From Zoogloea sp. 1C4 (GTDB lineage Bacteria > Pseudomonadota > Gammaproteobacteria > Burkholderiales > Rhodocyclaceae): a stretch of DNA of 64,000 nt. The DNA is taken from NCBI RefSeq assembly GCF_009469605.1, contig NZ_SSXU01000001.1, positions 310,001-374,000 on the forward strand. Direction: 5' to 3'. The notes under the pieces are model-generated. The model had not been told where the DNA came from, did not search any database, and was given only the letters and a program-made list of their open reading frames with translations. Shown one piece after another: positions 15,684-24,330 of this stretch (position 1 is its first letter; every line of letters starts with the position of its first letter). A program made the translations under genes and the position numbers.

Positions 15684-17466
15684 CCTCTCCCTCGCGCTGC
15701 GCCTGTTTGCCGACTCCGCGAACTTCGTGCGCGGGCTCAACCAGGGCGGCGCCGGCGTCAAGCGCTTCACCGACACCGCCAAGCGCGAATTCGAGGCGCT
15801 GCGCGGCACCATGCGCAGCGTGCAGGGGCAGATTGCCGGTGTGGTGGGCGGGGTAACCGCCGTAGGGCTGGCCGTGCAGTCGGCCAAGATGGACAAGAGC
15901 CTTGGCCAGGTTGGCCAGAACGCCAGCCTCACCGCCGGCGAGGTGCGCAACCTGCGGGCCGAGTTCTTCGACATGGCCAGGAAGACGGGCCAGGACGTGG
16001 ATCAGCTGCAGGTGAGCTTTGCCAACGCGGTGGCTTCGGGCCTGGCGCTGCGCGAGGCGGTGCCGGTGGTGGGTGCGGTGAATACCGCCATGGCGGTGAC
16101 GGGGGCCTCGGCCGACAAGCTCACCAGCTCGCTGACCGTGGCGGCCACGGCGTTTGATTTTGACCTGGCCAAGCCCGGCCAGGCCGTTACCCTGCTCGAC
16201 AAGATGACCACGGCGGGCCGCAAGGGTAACGCCGAGCTGGAGAACCTGGCGGACATCTTTGCGCGGGTGGGCGTGAATGCCGCATCGGGGGGCATGGGCT
16301 TCGAGCAGACGCTGGCCTTCATTGAAGGGTTGTCGCTGATTGAGCGCCAGCCTGAGCGGCTGGCCACGCTGGCCGATAGCACGCTGCGCCTCTTCACCAA
16401 CCTGAACTACGCCAAGGAAGCCGCCAAGGCCACGGGCGTGCGCTTCTTTGACCAGAAGACCGGCGAGCGGCGCAACCCGCTGCAGGTGCTGGCCGACCTG
16501 AAGAAGGAATTCGACAAGCAAGGCACCGACAAGGACCGGGCGCTGTGGATGCAGAAGGCCTTCGGCAAGGCCGACCTGGAAACCATCAAGGGCCTGCGCA
16601 CGCTCTTCCAGGGCGACATGCTGACGAAGGTGAGCGGCTTTACCGACGACATCAAGACGGCCGGCGGCACTCTGGAGCGGGATCTGCCCCAGGCGATCAG
16701 CAACGCGGTGGACCAGACCGGCCGCCTGCGCGCCGAGCTGCGCCGGGCTGCCGACGACTTTGCGCGCCCGATCAACGACACCCTGCAGAACGTGATCAAG
16801 TGGGGCCTGGCGGGCAAGGCCGATGGCGGCCTGGCATTGAGTGGTGAAGAGATGGTGCTGGGTGGCGCCGGCCTCGTGGCGGGCACGGCGCTGGCGGCCC
16901 GTTACGGCGGCAAGGGGATTAGCGCGCTCGCTGGCCGCTTTGGGGGTACGGCCGCGGGGCTGGCCACGGGCAAGGCCCTGGAAGCTGCCGCGGGGGTGAC
17001 CCCGGTGTTTGTGGTGAACATGCCAGGCGGCGGCATGGGGGATGCTGTCGGTGGTATGGGCGCGGGTGGCCCGGCTGCCGGCGGCGCTGCGGCCGCATCC
17101 CGCTTTGGCTGGCGCGCCGTTGCCGGGTCGGCCGCGGCTGCTGCTGCGCCGCTGGCGGTGATGTACGGGGCCACCAAGTGGGCGGGCAACACCGAGGCCG
17201 ACCAGGCGCGCATTGACGCACTTCGCGGCGGTGCAGAAGGCCCGCTCAACAAGCTGCTGGGCTTCATCGGGCTGAACTTCGGCGACCGCTTTGCGGCGCG
17301 CCAGGCGGCCAATCGTGCGGGCCTGACCGAAGAGCCGGTGCCGATCAAGGGTGAGGTGCGCATCAAGGTGGATCAGACGGGCACGGTGACCTCGGTGCGT
17401 GCGACCAGTGGCACGAAGGGTGTCACGCTGCCGGTGGACGCCGGCGCAACGATGATGGGGCCGTAA
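15670..17466 (+). CDS. Tail tape measure protein (Mu gp42-like)
   Basis: This 598-residue protein (Mu gp42 is of similar size) sets tail length. The TP901-type core includes RLFADSANFVRGLNQGG, the alanine-rich amphipathic helices over residues 60-200 and FERVGVNAASGGMGFEQTLAF-like repeats. Gly/Ala-rich hydrophobic stretches near 395-500 could insert into membrane at injection. The TAA overlaps the ATG of gp43. Confidence 0.9.
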   Translation: MADRNLSLALRLFADSANFVRGLNQGGAGVKRFTDTAKREFEALRGTMRSVQGQIAGVVGGVTAVGLAVQSAKMDKSLGQVGQNASLTAGEVRNLRAEFFDMARKTGQDVDQLQVSFANAVASGLALREAVPVVGAVNTAMAVTGASADKLTSSLTVAATAFDFDLAKPGQAVTLLDKMTTAGRKGNAELENLADIFARVGVNAASGGMGFEQTLAFIEGLSLIERQPERLATLADSTLRLFTNLNYAKEAAKATGVRFFDQKTGERRNPLQVLADLKKEFDKQGTDKDRALWMQKAFGKADLETIKGLRTLFQGDMLTKVSGFTDDIKTAGGTLERDLPQAISNAVDQTGRLRAELRRAADDFARPINDTLQNVIKWGLAGKADGGLALSGEEMVLGGAGLVAGTALAARYGGKGISALAGRFGGTAAGLATGKALEAAAGVTPVFVVNMPGGGMGDAVGGMGAGGPAAGGAAAASRFGWRAVAGSAAAAAAPLAVMYGATKWAGNTEADQARIDALRGGAEGPLNKLLGFIGLNFGDRFAARQAANRAGLTEEPVPIKGEVRIKVDQTGTVTSVRATSGTKGVTLPVDAGATMMGP

Positions 17467-18677
17467 TGACCTGGCGTGAGCGTTACCAGCGGGCGAGCTT
17501 CCGGGGTGTGGAGTTTGCCGTTCGCCGTTCGGATGCCCAGGTGGGGCGCCGCACGGCCTTGCACGAATACCCGCAGCGCGATGATCCGTGGCCCGAAGAC
17601 ATGGGGCGCGCGGCGCGCCGCTTTACCGTGGATGGCGTGCTGGTTGGGGTGGATTACGACCAGGTGCGCGATCGCCTGATCGCCGCGCTGGAGGCCAAGG
17701 GGCCGGGGCTGCTGGTGCATCCGTTCTTCGGGCGGCGCACGGTGAGTCTGGTCGGGCCGGTGCGGATCTCGGAGTCGCCATCCGACCAAGGCGGCATGGC
17801 GAGCTTCAGCCTGGATTTTGTGGAGGCTGTCGGTAACGCCCAGCCCCAGGCCCGGGCCGACACGGCGGGTGCCTTGAGTGAGGCGGCCACGGCGGTGAAG
17901 TCCCAGGCCCGGGCGGATTTCGCCAAGCGCTTTGCGGCGGCGGGTAAGCCCGATTTCGTGCGGGTGAGCGCGGCGCAGGGCATCCGCGATGCGATGACGG
18001 CGGTGCAGAACGCGCGGCGCGGCCTGCTGGCCGATGCGTCGATCCTGAGTGAGTTCAACGCCGAGCTGCGCAACGTGACGGGCCAGGCCGGGGCGTTGAT
18101 GAACACGCCGGCAGATCTGGCGGCGCGGATTCAGGATGCCGTGGGCGGGGTGCGGGGCGTGGCTGCGGTGCCGTCCGGGGCGCTGGCGTCGCTGCGCCAG
18201 TTGTTCGGCTTTCGGTTGTCGGGCGGATCTGGCGGCGCTGGCGCCACGCCGTCGCGCCTGCAGGATTCGACAAACCGGGCGGCGATCTCGTCTCTCGTGG
18301 TGGCGTCTGCCATGTCCGAGGCGGTGGAGGTGGTGGCCGGCCTGGAGTTCGAGAGCTACGACCAGGCGGTGAGCCTGCGCGACGATCTGGGCGACAACCT
18401 GGATGCGCTGGCGATGGAGGCCGACGAATCGGCCTACCTGCCGATCGTTGCCCTGCGCGCCGCGTTGGTGCGCGACATCTCGGCCCGTGGCGCCGACCTG
18501 GCGCGCGTGGCCCGCTACACGCCGGGTGCAACGCTGCCGGCGCTGGTGCTGGCGCACCGGCTCTATGGTGATGCGTCTCGCGATGAGGCGCTGATTGCGC
18601 GCAATCCCCTGGCGGTTCGCCACCCGGGCTTCGTGCCGGGCGGGGTGTCCATCGAATACCTGCGCGACGCGCAGTAA
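17466..18677 (+). CDS. DNA circularisation protein (Mu gp43/N-like)
   Basis: This 403-residue protein has the family opening WRERYQRASFRGVEFAVRRSD and ALHEYPQRDDPWPEDMG, the region named DNA circulation protein N-terminus. In Mu, gpN is linked to protecting or circularising infecting DNA and is also listed with baseplate hub proteins. Its start codon overlaps the tape measure stop. The stop codon is part of the dyad of the following promoter-like element. Confidence 0.88.
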   Translation: MTWRERYQRASFRGVEFAVRRSDAQVGRRTALHEYPQRDDPWPEDMGRAARRFTVDGVLVGVDYDQVRDRLIAALEAKGPGLLVHPFFGRRTVSLVGPVRISESPSDQGGMASFSLDFVEAVGNAQPQARADTAGALSEAATAVKSQARADFAKRFAAAGKPDFVRVSAAQGIRDAMTAVQNARRGLLADASILSEFNAELRNVTGQAGALMNTPADLAARIQDAVGGVRGVAAVPSGALASLRQLFGFRLSGGSGGAGATPSRLQDSTNRAAISSLVVASAMSEAVEVVAGLEFESYDQAVSLRDDLGDNLDALAMEADESAYLPIVALRAALVRDISARGADLARVARYTPGATLPALVLAHRLYGDASRDEALIARNPLAVRHPGFVPGGVSIEYLRDAQ

Positions 18678-18722
18678 CGGCTGTTACTCGGCCCGGGCCA
18701 AGCGCCCGCGTAGCCTGTCCGC
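18675..18722 (+). promoter_or_regulatory. Putative activator-dependent late promoter, PP-like
   Basis: The dyad TAAC-GGCT-GTTA (18675-18686, within a 16-bp perfect palindrome AGTAAC-N4-GTTACT) is centred 42.5 nt before the gpP start. A weak -10-like TAGCCT lies near the ATG, and there is no ribosome site. In Mu the C-dependent promoter PP lies upstream of gene P, so position and layout agree. Confidence 0.6.
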
Positions 18723-19832
18723 ATGGCTACGCAATCCGATTCTGCCGAGCTGCTTGTGGGTGGCGCCTACTACGGGGGCTGGAAACGCCTTTCCGTGTCG
18801 CGCTCCATCGAGCAGGTTGCCGGCACCTTTACCCTTGAAGTGACTGACCGCTGGGCGGGCCAGCAGGCCGCCTGGCCTGTTCGGCCTGGCGCGCGCTGCG
18901 AGCTGCGCCTGGCTGGTGAGCGGGTGATGTCCGGCTACGTCGATGTGGCTGAACCCTCGTTTGAGGATCAGGGGTCGCAGCTGCGCGTGGAGGGCCGGGA
19001 TTCAACCGGCGACCTGGTGGATTGCAGCGCGATCTACAAGTCTGGCCAGTGGCGCGGGGTGACCCTCGATAGCATCGCCCGCGACCTGCTCAAGCCCTTT
19101 GGCGTGGGCGTGGTGGTGCAGGCGGATGTGGGCGAGCGCTTCGCCAGCTTCAGCATTCAGCAGGGTGAGACAGTGTTCGAGTGCCTGGAGCGTGCAGCGC
19201 GGCTTCGCGCAGTGCTGCTGGTGTCGGACGGCGCGGGAAACCTGGTGATCACTCGCGCGGGCAACACGCTGGCGCCGGTGACCCTTGAGGAAGGGGTGAA
19301 CATCCTTGCCGGCCGGGCGTCCTTTAGCTGGAAGGACCGTTACAGCCGGATCGTGGTCAAGGGGCAGGCACGGGCCACGGACGATTTCTTCGGGGAGCAG
19401 GCGGCTGGCCCCAGCGCCGCCGGCGCGGATGACGTGATCGACCGTTACCGCCCCTTGATCGTGCTGGCCGAGGACCACGGCACGGCGGCCACCCTGGCCG
19501 ATCGTGCCCGCTGGGAGGCCAGCGTGCGGGCGGGCCGGGGCAATCGCGGCATTGTCACGGTGCAAGGCTGGCGCCGGTCGGACGGCGCCCTGTGGGCACC
19601 CAACGTGCTGGTGACGGTGCGCTCGCCCACGCTGTACCTGGATGCGCCGATGTTGATCGTGGGCTGTAACTATCGACTCGACGAGGAAGGCACCTTTACG
19701 GATCTGACCATCTGCCGCCGCGAGGCTTTCGAGCTGCTGGACGGCATCGGCGTGTCGCGCCTCAAGGCGAAGCTGAACCACAAGACCCAGCGCGAGAAAC
19801 GCAAAAAGGGCGACGACTGGAGCGCGCTATGA
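18723..19832 (+). CDS. Baseplate hub protein (Mu gpP/gp44-like)
   Basis: This 369-residue contractile-tail hub protein belongs to the Mu gpP/VgrG-like fold family. Features are the opening GGAYYGGWKRLSVSRSIEQ, CELRLAGERVMSGYVD, the EGRDSTGDLVDCSAI motif and a helical charged C-terminus (KLNHKTQREKRKKGDDW). It forms the trimeric base to which the spike attaches. The stop overlaps the ATG of gp45. Confidence 0.9.
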   Translation: MATQSDSAELLVGGAYYGGWKRLSVSRSIEQVAGTFTLEVTDRWAGQQAAWPVRPGARCELRLAGERVMSGYVDVAEPSFEDQGSQLRVEGRDSTGDLVDCSAIYKSGQWRGVTLDSIARDLLKPFGVGVVVQADVGERFASFSIQQGETVFECLERAARLRAVLLVSDGAGNLVITRAGNTLAPVTLEEGVNILAGRASFSWKDRYSRIVVKGQARATDDFFGEQAAGPSAAGADDVIDRYRPLIVLAEDHGTAATLADRARWEASVRAGRGNRGIVTVQGWRRSDGALWAPNVLVTVRSPTLYLDAPMLIVGCNYRLDEEGTFTDLTICRREAFELLDGIGVSRLKAKLNHKTQREKRKKGDDWSAL

Positions 19833-20380
19833 GCCGGGAGCTGATGAAGGCGCTGGCGCCACTGGCGCGCCGCATCCGCCTGGCCGCCGCCCGCGCCGTG
19901 CTGAAGGGCATTGCGGACGGCGGCAAGCTGCAGACGGCCCAGGTGGCGCTGCTGGAGGGCGAGGCGCGGGACGACGTGGAGCGCTTCCAGAACTTCGGCT
20001 TTACCAGCGTGCCGCGGGCCGGCGCCGAGGGGGTGTTCATCAGCCTGAACGGCTCGCGCGACCAAGGGGTGCTGGTGGCCGTTGATGATCGTCGCTCGCG
20101 CCTGGCTGGCCTGCAGCCCGGCGAGGCCGCGATGCACAACGCGGATCGCACGGCAGTGGTGCTGGTGAAGGCGGACGGCTCCATCGAGGTGACCGCGGCC
20201 GTCGCTGTGACCGTGACGGCGCCTGTAGTGCGGGTGATCGGAAACCTGGAGGTGACCGGCAACATTGTGGCGTCCGGGAGCGTGTCGGACGGTGTGGGCT
20301 CGGTGCAGTCCATGCGCGATGCCTACAACAATCACGGCGGGCACCATCTGCCCGGCGATAACCCCGATACGGTGATGTGA
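19829..20380 (+). CDS. Baseplate spike/assembly protein V (Mu gp45-like)
   Basis: This 183-residue cell-puncturing spike has an OB-fold part (KLQTAQVALLEGEARDDVERFQNFGF) followed by a beta-prism region (ITVTAAVAVTVTAPVVRVIGNLEVTGNIVASG), as in Mu gp45 and P2 V. The C-terminus ends NNHGGHHLPGDNPDTVM; the histidine-rich apex is compatible with metal binding at the spike tip. ATGA overlaps couple it to genes on both sides. Confidence 0.9.
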   Translation: MSRELMKALAPLARRIRLAAARAVLKGIADGGKLQTAQVALLEGEARDDVERFQNFGFTSVPRAGAEGVFISLNGSRDQGVLVAVDDRRSRLAGLQPGEAAMHNADRTAVVLVKADGSIEVTAAVAVTVTAPVVRVIGNLEVTGNIVASGSVSDGVGSVQSMRDAYNNHGGHHLPGDNPDTVM

Positions 20381-21567
20381 TGGCGTACATCGACCTGACT
20401 GGACGGCATGCGGTCTCTGCGCTCGGCGCCATGCCGGCGACGGTGGATTCCCCCGGCGTTGAGGGTGGCAAGTACCTGGATTTTGTGGGGACTGGGTGCC
20501 TTGAGGTGACCGGCAACCCGGATGACTTCAAGTGGGGGACCGGGCCGGCCTGTATCGAGCTGATCGTGTGGCAGACGGCCACGCTCGGGATCTACACGCC
20601 GGGCGTGTATCCCTACGGAAACACAATCTTCGACGGCGGCCGGCTGTTCGATGGGGTTTCCAGCACGCAGGTGCCCGCGCTGTCTGGCTCCAACGCCTAT
20701 GACCCGTCGATCTGCCCCGGGCCGCCGTCGTATGCCCGCTTCCCGCTTCCATCGCCCATCCCCGGGTGGCGCAAGCTGCGCTATGACATCGACTCGGCAG
20801 GGCTGTGCACTTTGTCGGTGGATGGGGCGGTGGTGGGCACGGAAACCGCGTTCAACGTCAATTCGGTGCCGGCGGGCAAGCTCCTCGTCGGCGGGTCGGT
20901 TTATGCCGCCGATGACTGGGCTTACACCACCTGCCGGCTGGCCGGCCTGCGCATCACGCGAGCAAGCCGCGCGGGCTTGCCGTTCGATCTTTCTGCCACG
21001 GGCGCGGCAGATCCATTGTGGTCACAGACGGTGTTGCTGCTTGCCGACGGGGTTGCAGTGCCCGGCCCTGGCGACGACGAAGCACAGGGCCTCGCCCCTG
21101 CGCCCTTGCTGCCCCGGGGCGACGTACGGACGGTGTTTCAGGGTGGCGAGGCGGCGGATTACGCCATCGAGAGCATGCTGCTGGCCACCGACGAGGGCCT
21201 CACCACGGCCGTGATCCTGTCGCTGTTCACCGACGCGCGCGCTCGCATGGATGACCCGCTGCCCCACGGCGACACCGACCGCCGCGGCTACTGGGGCGAT
21301 GCATGGCCCGCCTACCCCGGGGAGTCGATGGGCTCTCGGCTGTGGCTGGTGTGGCCCGCCAAGCAGACCCGGGAGAACCTGGTGCGCGCCCGGGAGTATG
21401 CCCAGGAGGCGCTGCAATGGTTGGTCACGGACGGTATTGCCTCCACCGTCGATGTGCAGGCCACCAATCCGCGCGATGGCGTGCTGGCGCTGTCCGTGCG
21501 CGTGCTGAAGCCCGCCGGAAACGCCCTGGCGCTGCGCTTTGAATCCCTCTGGAGTGATGCAACATGA
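20380..21567 (+). CDS. Baseplate wedge protein gp46 with N-terminal LamG/ConA-like domain
   Basis: The C-terminal 150 residues (GLTTAVILSLFTDARARMDD, DRRGYWGDAWP, the long helix ENLVRAREYAQEAL and VLKPAGNALALRFESLW) are a complete Mu gp46 baseplate wedge protein. The N-terminal 215-240 residues are extra. They show a concanavalin-A/LamG pattern (YLDFVGTGCLEVTG, GPACIELIVW, GWRKLRYDIDSAGLCTLSVDG, CRLAGLRITRASR). This domain probably binds a surface glycan or protein. ATG 20380 is chosen because it overlaps the gp45 stop; a GTG lies one codon upstream. Confidence 0.8.
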   Translation: MAYIDLTGRHAVSALGAMPATVDSPGVEGGKYLDFVGTGCLEVTGNPDDFKWGTGPACIELIVWQTATLGIYTPGVYPYGNTIFDGGRLFDGVSSTQVPALSGSNAYDPSICPGPPSYARFPLPSPIPGWRKLRYDIDSAGLCTLSVDGAVVGTETAFNVNSVPAGKLLVGGSVYAADDWAYTTCRLAGLRITRASRAGLPFDLSATGAADPLWSQTVLLLADGVAVPGPGDDEAQGLAPAPLLPRGDVRTVFQGGEAADYAIESMLLATDEGLTTAVILSLFTDARARMDDPLPHGDTDRRGYWGDAWPAYPGESMGSRLWLVWPAKQTRENLVRAREYAQEALQWLVTDGIASTVDVQATNPRDGVLALSVRVLKPAGNALALRFESLWSDAT

Positions 21568-22613
21568 GCTACACGAGACCGGCCCTCGCCGATTTGATCG
21601 CACAGGCCGAGGGCGACATCGAAAGCCGCCTGCCTGGCGCCGACGCAAAGGTGCGGCGGACCAATCTCAACGTGCTGGCGCGCGTGCTGGCCGGTGCGGT
21701 GCATGGTGTCTATGGCTTCGTGGCCTGGCTGGCGCGCCAGGTGATGCCGGATACCGCAGATGCGGAGTATCTGGACCGCTGGGCGTCCATCTGGCTGACG
21801 GTGCCCCGCGTGGCCGCCGAGTTCGCCGCTGGCCAGGTGCTGATGACGGGCACAAATGGCACGGTGGTGCCGGCGGGCACAGTGCTGCAACGCTCGGACG
21901 GCGTGCGCTTCGAGACGGCCTTGCCGGGCACGGTGGCCGGCGGCGCGGTAACGCTGTCGGTCGAGGCCCAGGAGGCCGGCCAAGGCGGCAACACGGTGGC
22001 TGGCGTGGCGGTGTCGCTGGTGTCTCCGGTTTCGGGCCTGGGCGCCTCTGGCGTCGTCGCCACCGGCGCGATCACCGGCGGCGCGGATGCGGAGTCGGAC
22101 GAGGCGCTGCGCGCCCGGCTGCTGGCCCGCATCCGCAATCCGCCGATGGGGGGCTCCGAGGCCGACTACATTGCCTGGGCGCTCGAGGTGCCGGGCGTGA
22201 CCCGCGCTTGGGTGTATGCCGGCCAGGCGGGTGAGGTGTGGGTGGTCTTCGTGCGTGACAGCGACCTGAGCATCATTCCGGACGCCGCCGAGGTGTTGGC
22301 CGTGCAGACCTACATCGACGCCCGGCGGCCGGTGACGGCCTCGTTCGAGGCTCGCGCGCCGATACCCCAGCCGGTGAACATCACCCTGCACGTCGTGCCC
22401 GATACACCGACCGTCCGCGCCAATGTTCAGGCTGAGCTGGCCGATCTGTTTCTGCGCGATGCGGTGCCGGGTGGCGTGCTGCCGATCTCCCGCATCCGTG
22501 AGGCCGTCTCGCTGGCTGATGGCGAGCAGGACAGCACGATCACCCTGCCCGCGGCCGACGTGGTGACGGCGCCAGGCTACATGCCAACGCTGGGAGCGAT
22601 CACGTGGGTATGA
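21564..22613 (+). CDS. Baseplate assembly protein J (Mu gp47-like)
   Basis: This 349-residue baseplate J/gp47 family protein has characteristic RPALADLIAQAEGDIESRLPGAD at the start, FVAWLARQVMPDTADAEYLDRWA, GGADAESDEALRARLLARI and NPPMGGSEADYIAWAL. It builds the baseplate wedge. It starts in ATGA overlap with gp46 and ends in ATGA overlap with gp48. Confidence 0.93.
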   Translation: MSYTRPALADLIAQAEGDIESRLPGADAKVRRTNLNVLARVLAGAVHGVYGFVAWLARQVMPDTADAEYLDRWASIWLTVPRVAAEFAAGQVLMTGTNGTVVPAGTVLQRSDGVRFETALPGTVAGGAVTLSVEAQEAGQGGNTVAGVAVSLVSPVSGLGASGVVATGAITGGADAESDEALRARLLARIRNPPMGGSEADYIAWALEVPGVTRAWVYAGQAGEVWVVFVRDSDLSIIPDAAEVLAVQTYIDARRPVTASFEARAPIPQPVNITLHVVPDTPTVRANVQAELADLFLRDAVPGGVLPISRIREAVSLADGEQDSTITLPAADVVTAPGYMPTLGAITWV

Positions 22614-23131
22614 ACGCCGACGACTACCGCCAGCAGCTCGCGGCGCTGCTGCCCCGTGGGCTTGCGTGGCGGCCTGCGCCCGGCGGGGTGTTCCATCGCC
22701 TGCTGCAGGCCTTCGGCGACACCCTGGCGCGCCTCCACACCTACGCCGCCGGCCTCATCGACGAGGCCGACCCGCGCACCACGAGCGCCCTGCTCGCAGA
22801 CTGGGAGCGCGTAGCCGGGCTGGATGCCGGCATGCTCTCGACCGCCCAGCGGAGGGCCGCGGTGGTCGCTCAACTCACTGCGGTAGGTGGGCAGTCGGCC
22901 GCCTACTACGTCACCTTGGCCGCGGCAATGGGCTACACGGCCTCCGTCACCGAATACCGGCCGCACACCGTCGAGAGCGACGTGGACTATCCGCTTTACA
23001 CCGGCGACTGGGCGTTTGCGTGGCGTGTGCGCGCAACGGCAAACTCAGGCGCACTACCTCAGTCGGCGCTTGAGGCCTTGATCGGCCGCATCAAGCCGGC
23101 GCACACCGTTGTTCACTTCGAGTACTACTGA
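22610..23131 (+). CDS. DUF2313 tail protein (Mu gp48/YmfQ-like)
   Basis: This 173-residue protein starts MNADDYRQQLAALLPRGLAWR, the usual opening of Mu gp48/DUF2313 proteins. It contains LIDEADPRTTSALLADWERVAGL and the C-terminal KPAHTVVHFEYY. It connects baseplate wedge and fibres. ATG 22610 is taken because it overlaps the gp47 TGA; a GTG six bases upstream is possible. Confidence 0.9.
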   Translation: MNADDYRQQLAALLPRGLAWRPAPGGVFHRLLQAFGDTLARLHTYAAGLIDEADPRTTSALLADWERVAGLDAGMLSTAQRRAAVVAQLTAVGGQSAAYYVTLAAAMGYTASVTEYRPHTVESDVDYPLYTGDWAFAWRVRATANSGALPQSALEALIGRIKPAHTVVHFEYY

Positions 23132-23132
23132 C

Positions 23133-23936
23133 ATGGATCGTCTCTACGCCAGCCACACCAGCGCCACGCCGCCTGCCCTCCCCGCCGGCGCCGAGTCAGG
23201 CTATCCCCGGGGCGGCGCTGTTGGGCAGTCGCCCACACAGGCTGGGCCGTACTGGTTTCACATGATCACCGAGAGCCTGCGCAACGTCATCGTAGGCGCA
23301 GGCTTGACGCCTGACGCAAGCGATCTGACCTTGCTCGCTCAGGCGATCGCCGCCATGGTGGACGTCGCTTCCTCTGGCGTCCCAACAGGCGCCATCATGC
23401 ACCATCGGCGCTCGACGGCTCCTGCAGGATGGGTCGAGCTGCGAAGCGGCACGATTGGCAGTTCCGGATCAGGGGCGACCGTTAGGGCGAACGCTGACAC
23501 CGCAAGCCTTTTTGAGCTCATCTGGACGGAATCGGATAACACCGCGGCGCCTATTCAGGACAGCAGCGGCTTGCCGACCACCCGCGGTGCATCGGCAGCG
23601 GCTGATTTTGCGGCAGGAAAGCGACTCCCGCTGGATGACATGCGGGCCGCTTTCCTGCGCTCTCTGGACAACGGCCGCGGGGTTGATGGGGGGCGTGTGC
23701 TTGGCTCTCACCAGGACTCGGAGAACAAGTCGCATACCCACTCTGGCACGACTTCGGATGTCTCGCTGAACGTCGCGACGGGCACGATAAGGGTCAGCCC
23801 ATCTTCAGAGGGGGGCGATCCGGCGCTGACAGGGTCTTCCGGAACGGTGCATCACCACACCTTCAATACGGACGCCTCCGGTGGGGCAGAATCCCGCCCT
23901 CTGAACCGCGCTTACTTGTGCTGCATCAAGTTGTGA
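23133..23936 (+). CDS. Tail fibre/collar-type protein
   Basis: This 267-residue fibre has an N-terminal attachment region with GGAVGQSPTQAGPYWFHMITESLRN, common at the base of Mu-like and P2-like fibres. A collar-like segment GAIMHHRRSTAPAGWVEL follows, and the C-terminal tip has HTHSG and HHHTF motifs like metal-binding HxH sites of tail fibre tips. It would recognise the host surface. No fibre-assembly chaperone follows, unlike Mu (U, U'). Confidence 0.85.
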   Translation: MDRLYASHTSATPPALPAGAESGYPRGGAVGQSPTQAGPYWFHMITESLRNVIVGAGLTPDASDLTLLAQAIAAMVDVASSGVPTGAIMHHRRSTAPAGWVELRSGTIGSSGSGATVRANADTASLFELIWTESDNTAAPIQDSSGLPTTRGASAAADFAAGKRLPLDDMRAAFLRSLDNGRGVDGGRVLGSHQDSENKSHTHSGTTSDVSLNVATGTIRVSPSSEGGDPALTGSSGTVHHHTFNTDASGGAESRPLNRAYLCCIKL

Positions 23937-23942
23937 GACGGT

Positions 23943-23972
23943 CGTTACCTGCGGCCGTTTTGTAACGATTTT
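23943..23972 (+). terminator. Terminator of the prophage late operon
   Basis: CGTTAC (23943-23948) pairs with GTAACG (23962-23967) over a 13-nt loop and is followed by ATTTT. It lies six bases after the tail fibre stop codon and ends the last phage transcript before the right end. Confidence 0.55.
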
Positions 23973-23977
23973 GCGGT

Positions 23978-24022
23978 GCCAAATGTCCCGCAAATCTGCG
24001 CCAAATGTCCCGCGCGCTTACA
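23978..24022. repeat. Transposase-site-like repeats at the right end of the Mu-like prophage
   Basis: GCCAAATGTCCCGC occurs at 23978-23991 and again at 24000-24013, a period of exactly 22 bp. In Mu the R1 and R2 MuA sites at the right end are adjacent 22-bp units followed by a few bases and the terminal CA. Here the second unit is followed by GCGCTTACA, so the prophage probably ends at the CA at 24021-24022. The left end is outside the window, so target duplication cannot be checked. Confidence 0.65.
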
Positions 24023-24036
24023 TGACCGTTCGGATT

Positions 24037-24057
24037 TGGCTACACAGTGGCTACACA
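24037..24057. repeat. Tandem TGGCTACACA repeat next to the tRNA terminator
   Basis: TGGCTACACA occurs at 24037-24046 and 24048-24057, one base apart, between the prophage end and the tRNA-Thr terminator. It may be an arm-type integrase site or scar of an older element at this tRNA. The rest of 23937-24330 holds only terminators, the prophage end, the tRNA fragment and the leader of the integrase gene. Confidence 0.4.
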
Positions 24058-24062
24058 ACCCC

Positions 24063-24096
24063 AAAAAGCAAAAAGGCCAACCCCGGAGGATTGGCC
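24063..24096 (-). terminator. Original terminator of the split tRNA-Thr gene
   Basis: On the - strand GGCCAA (24091-24096 side) pairs with TTGGCC over a 10-nt loop and is followed by TTTTTGCTTTTTGG. It lies 17 bases past the 3' end of the tRNA-Thr remnant and would have ended the intact host tRNA transcript. Confidence 0.7.
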
Positions 24097-24113
24097 TAAG
24101 CGCTTGTTTCTAT

Positions 24114-24160
<47 letters not shown>

Positions 24161-24330
24161 GGCACGCGCACAGTATGCCATGATTTGAAATCAGATGGTT
24201 CAGGGGCGCTTACAACGAAGGAAATACACGACTTAATGGCTCTACAGGGGCAGAAACGACGTGACTGAACACAGCACGTTGTGGCGCAAAACCGTGTTCG
24301 CGCCGTGGCCCCGTCACCTGGAGCCAACAC

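Noticed and set aside
1..23936. Apparent excess of GTAAC/GTTAC words across the prophage
   Set aside because: A rough count gave about 40 against roughly 24 expected from base composition, a weak excess that codon use could explain. Only the TAAC-N4-GTTA dyads at fixed distance from start codons were kept.
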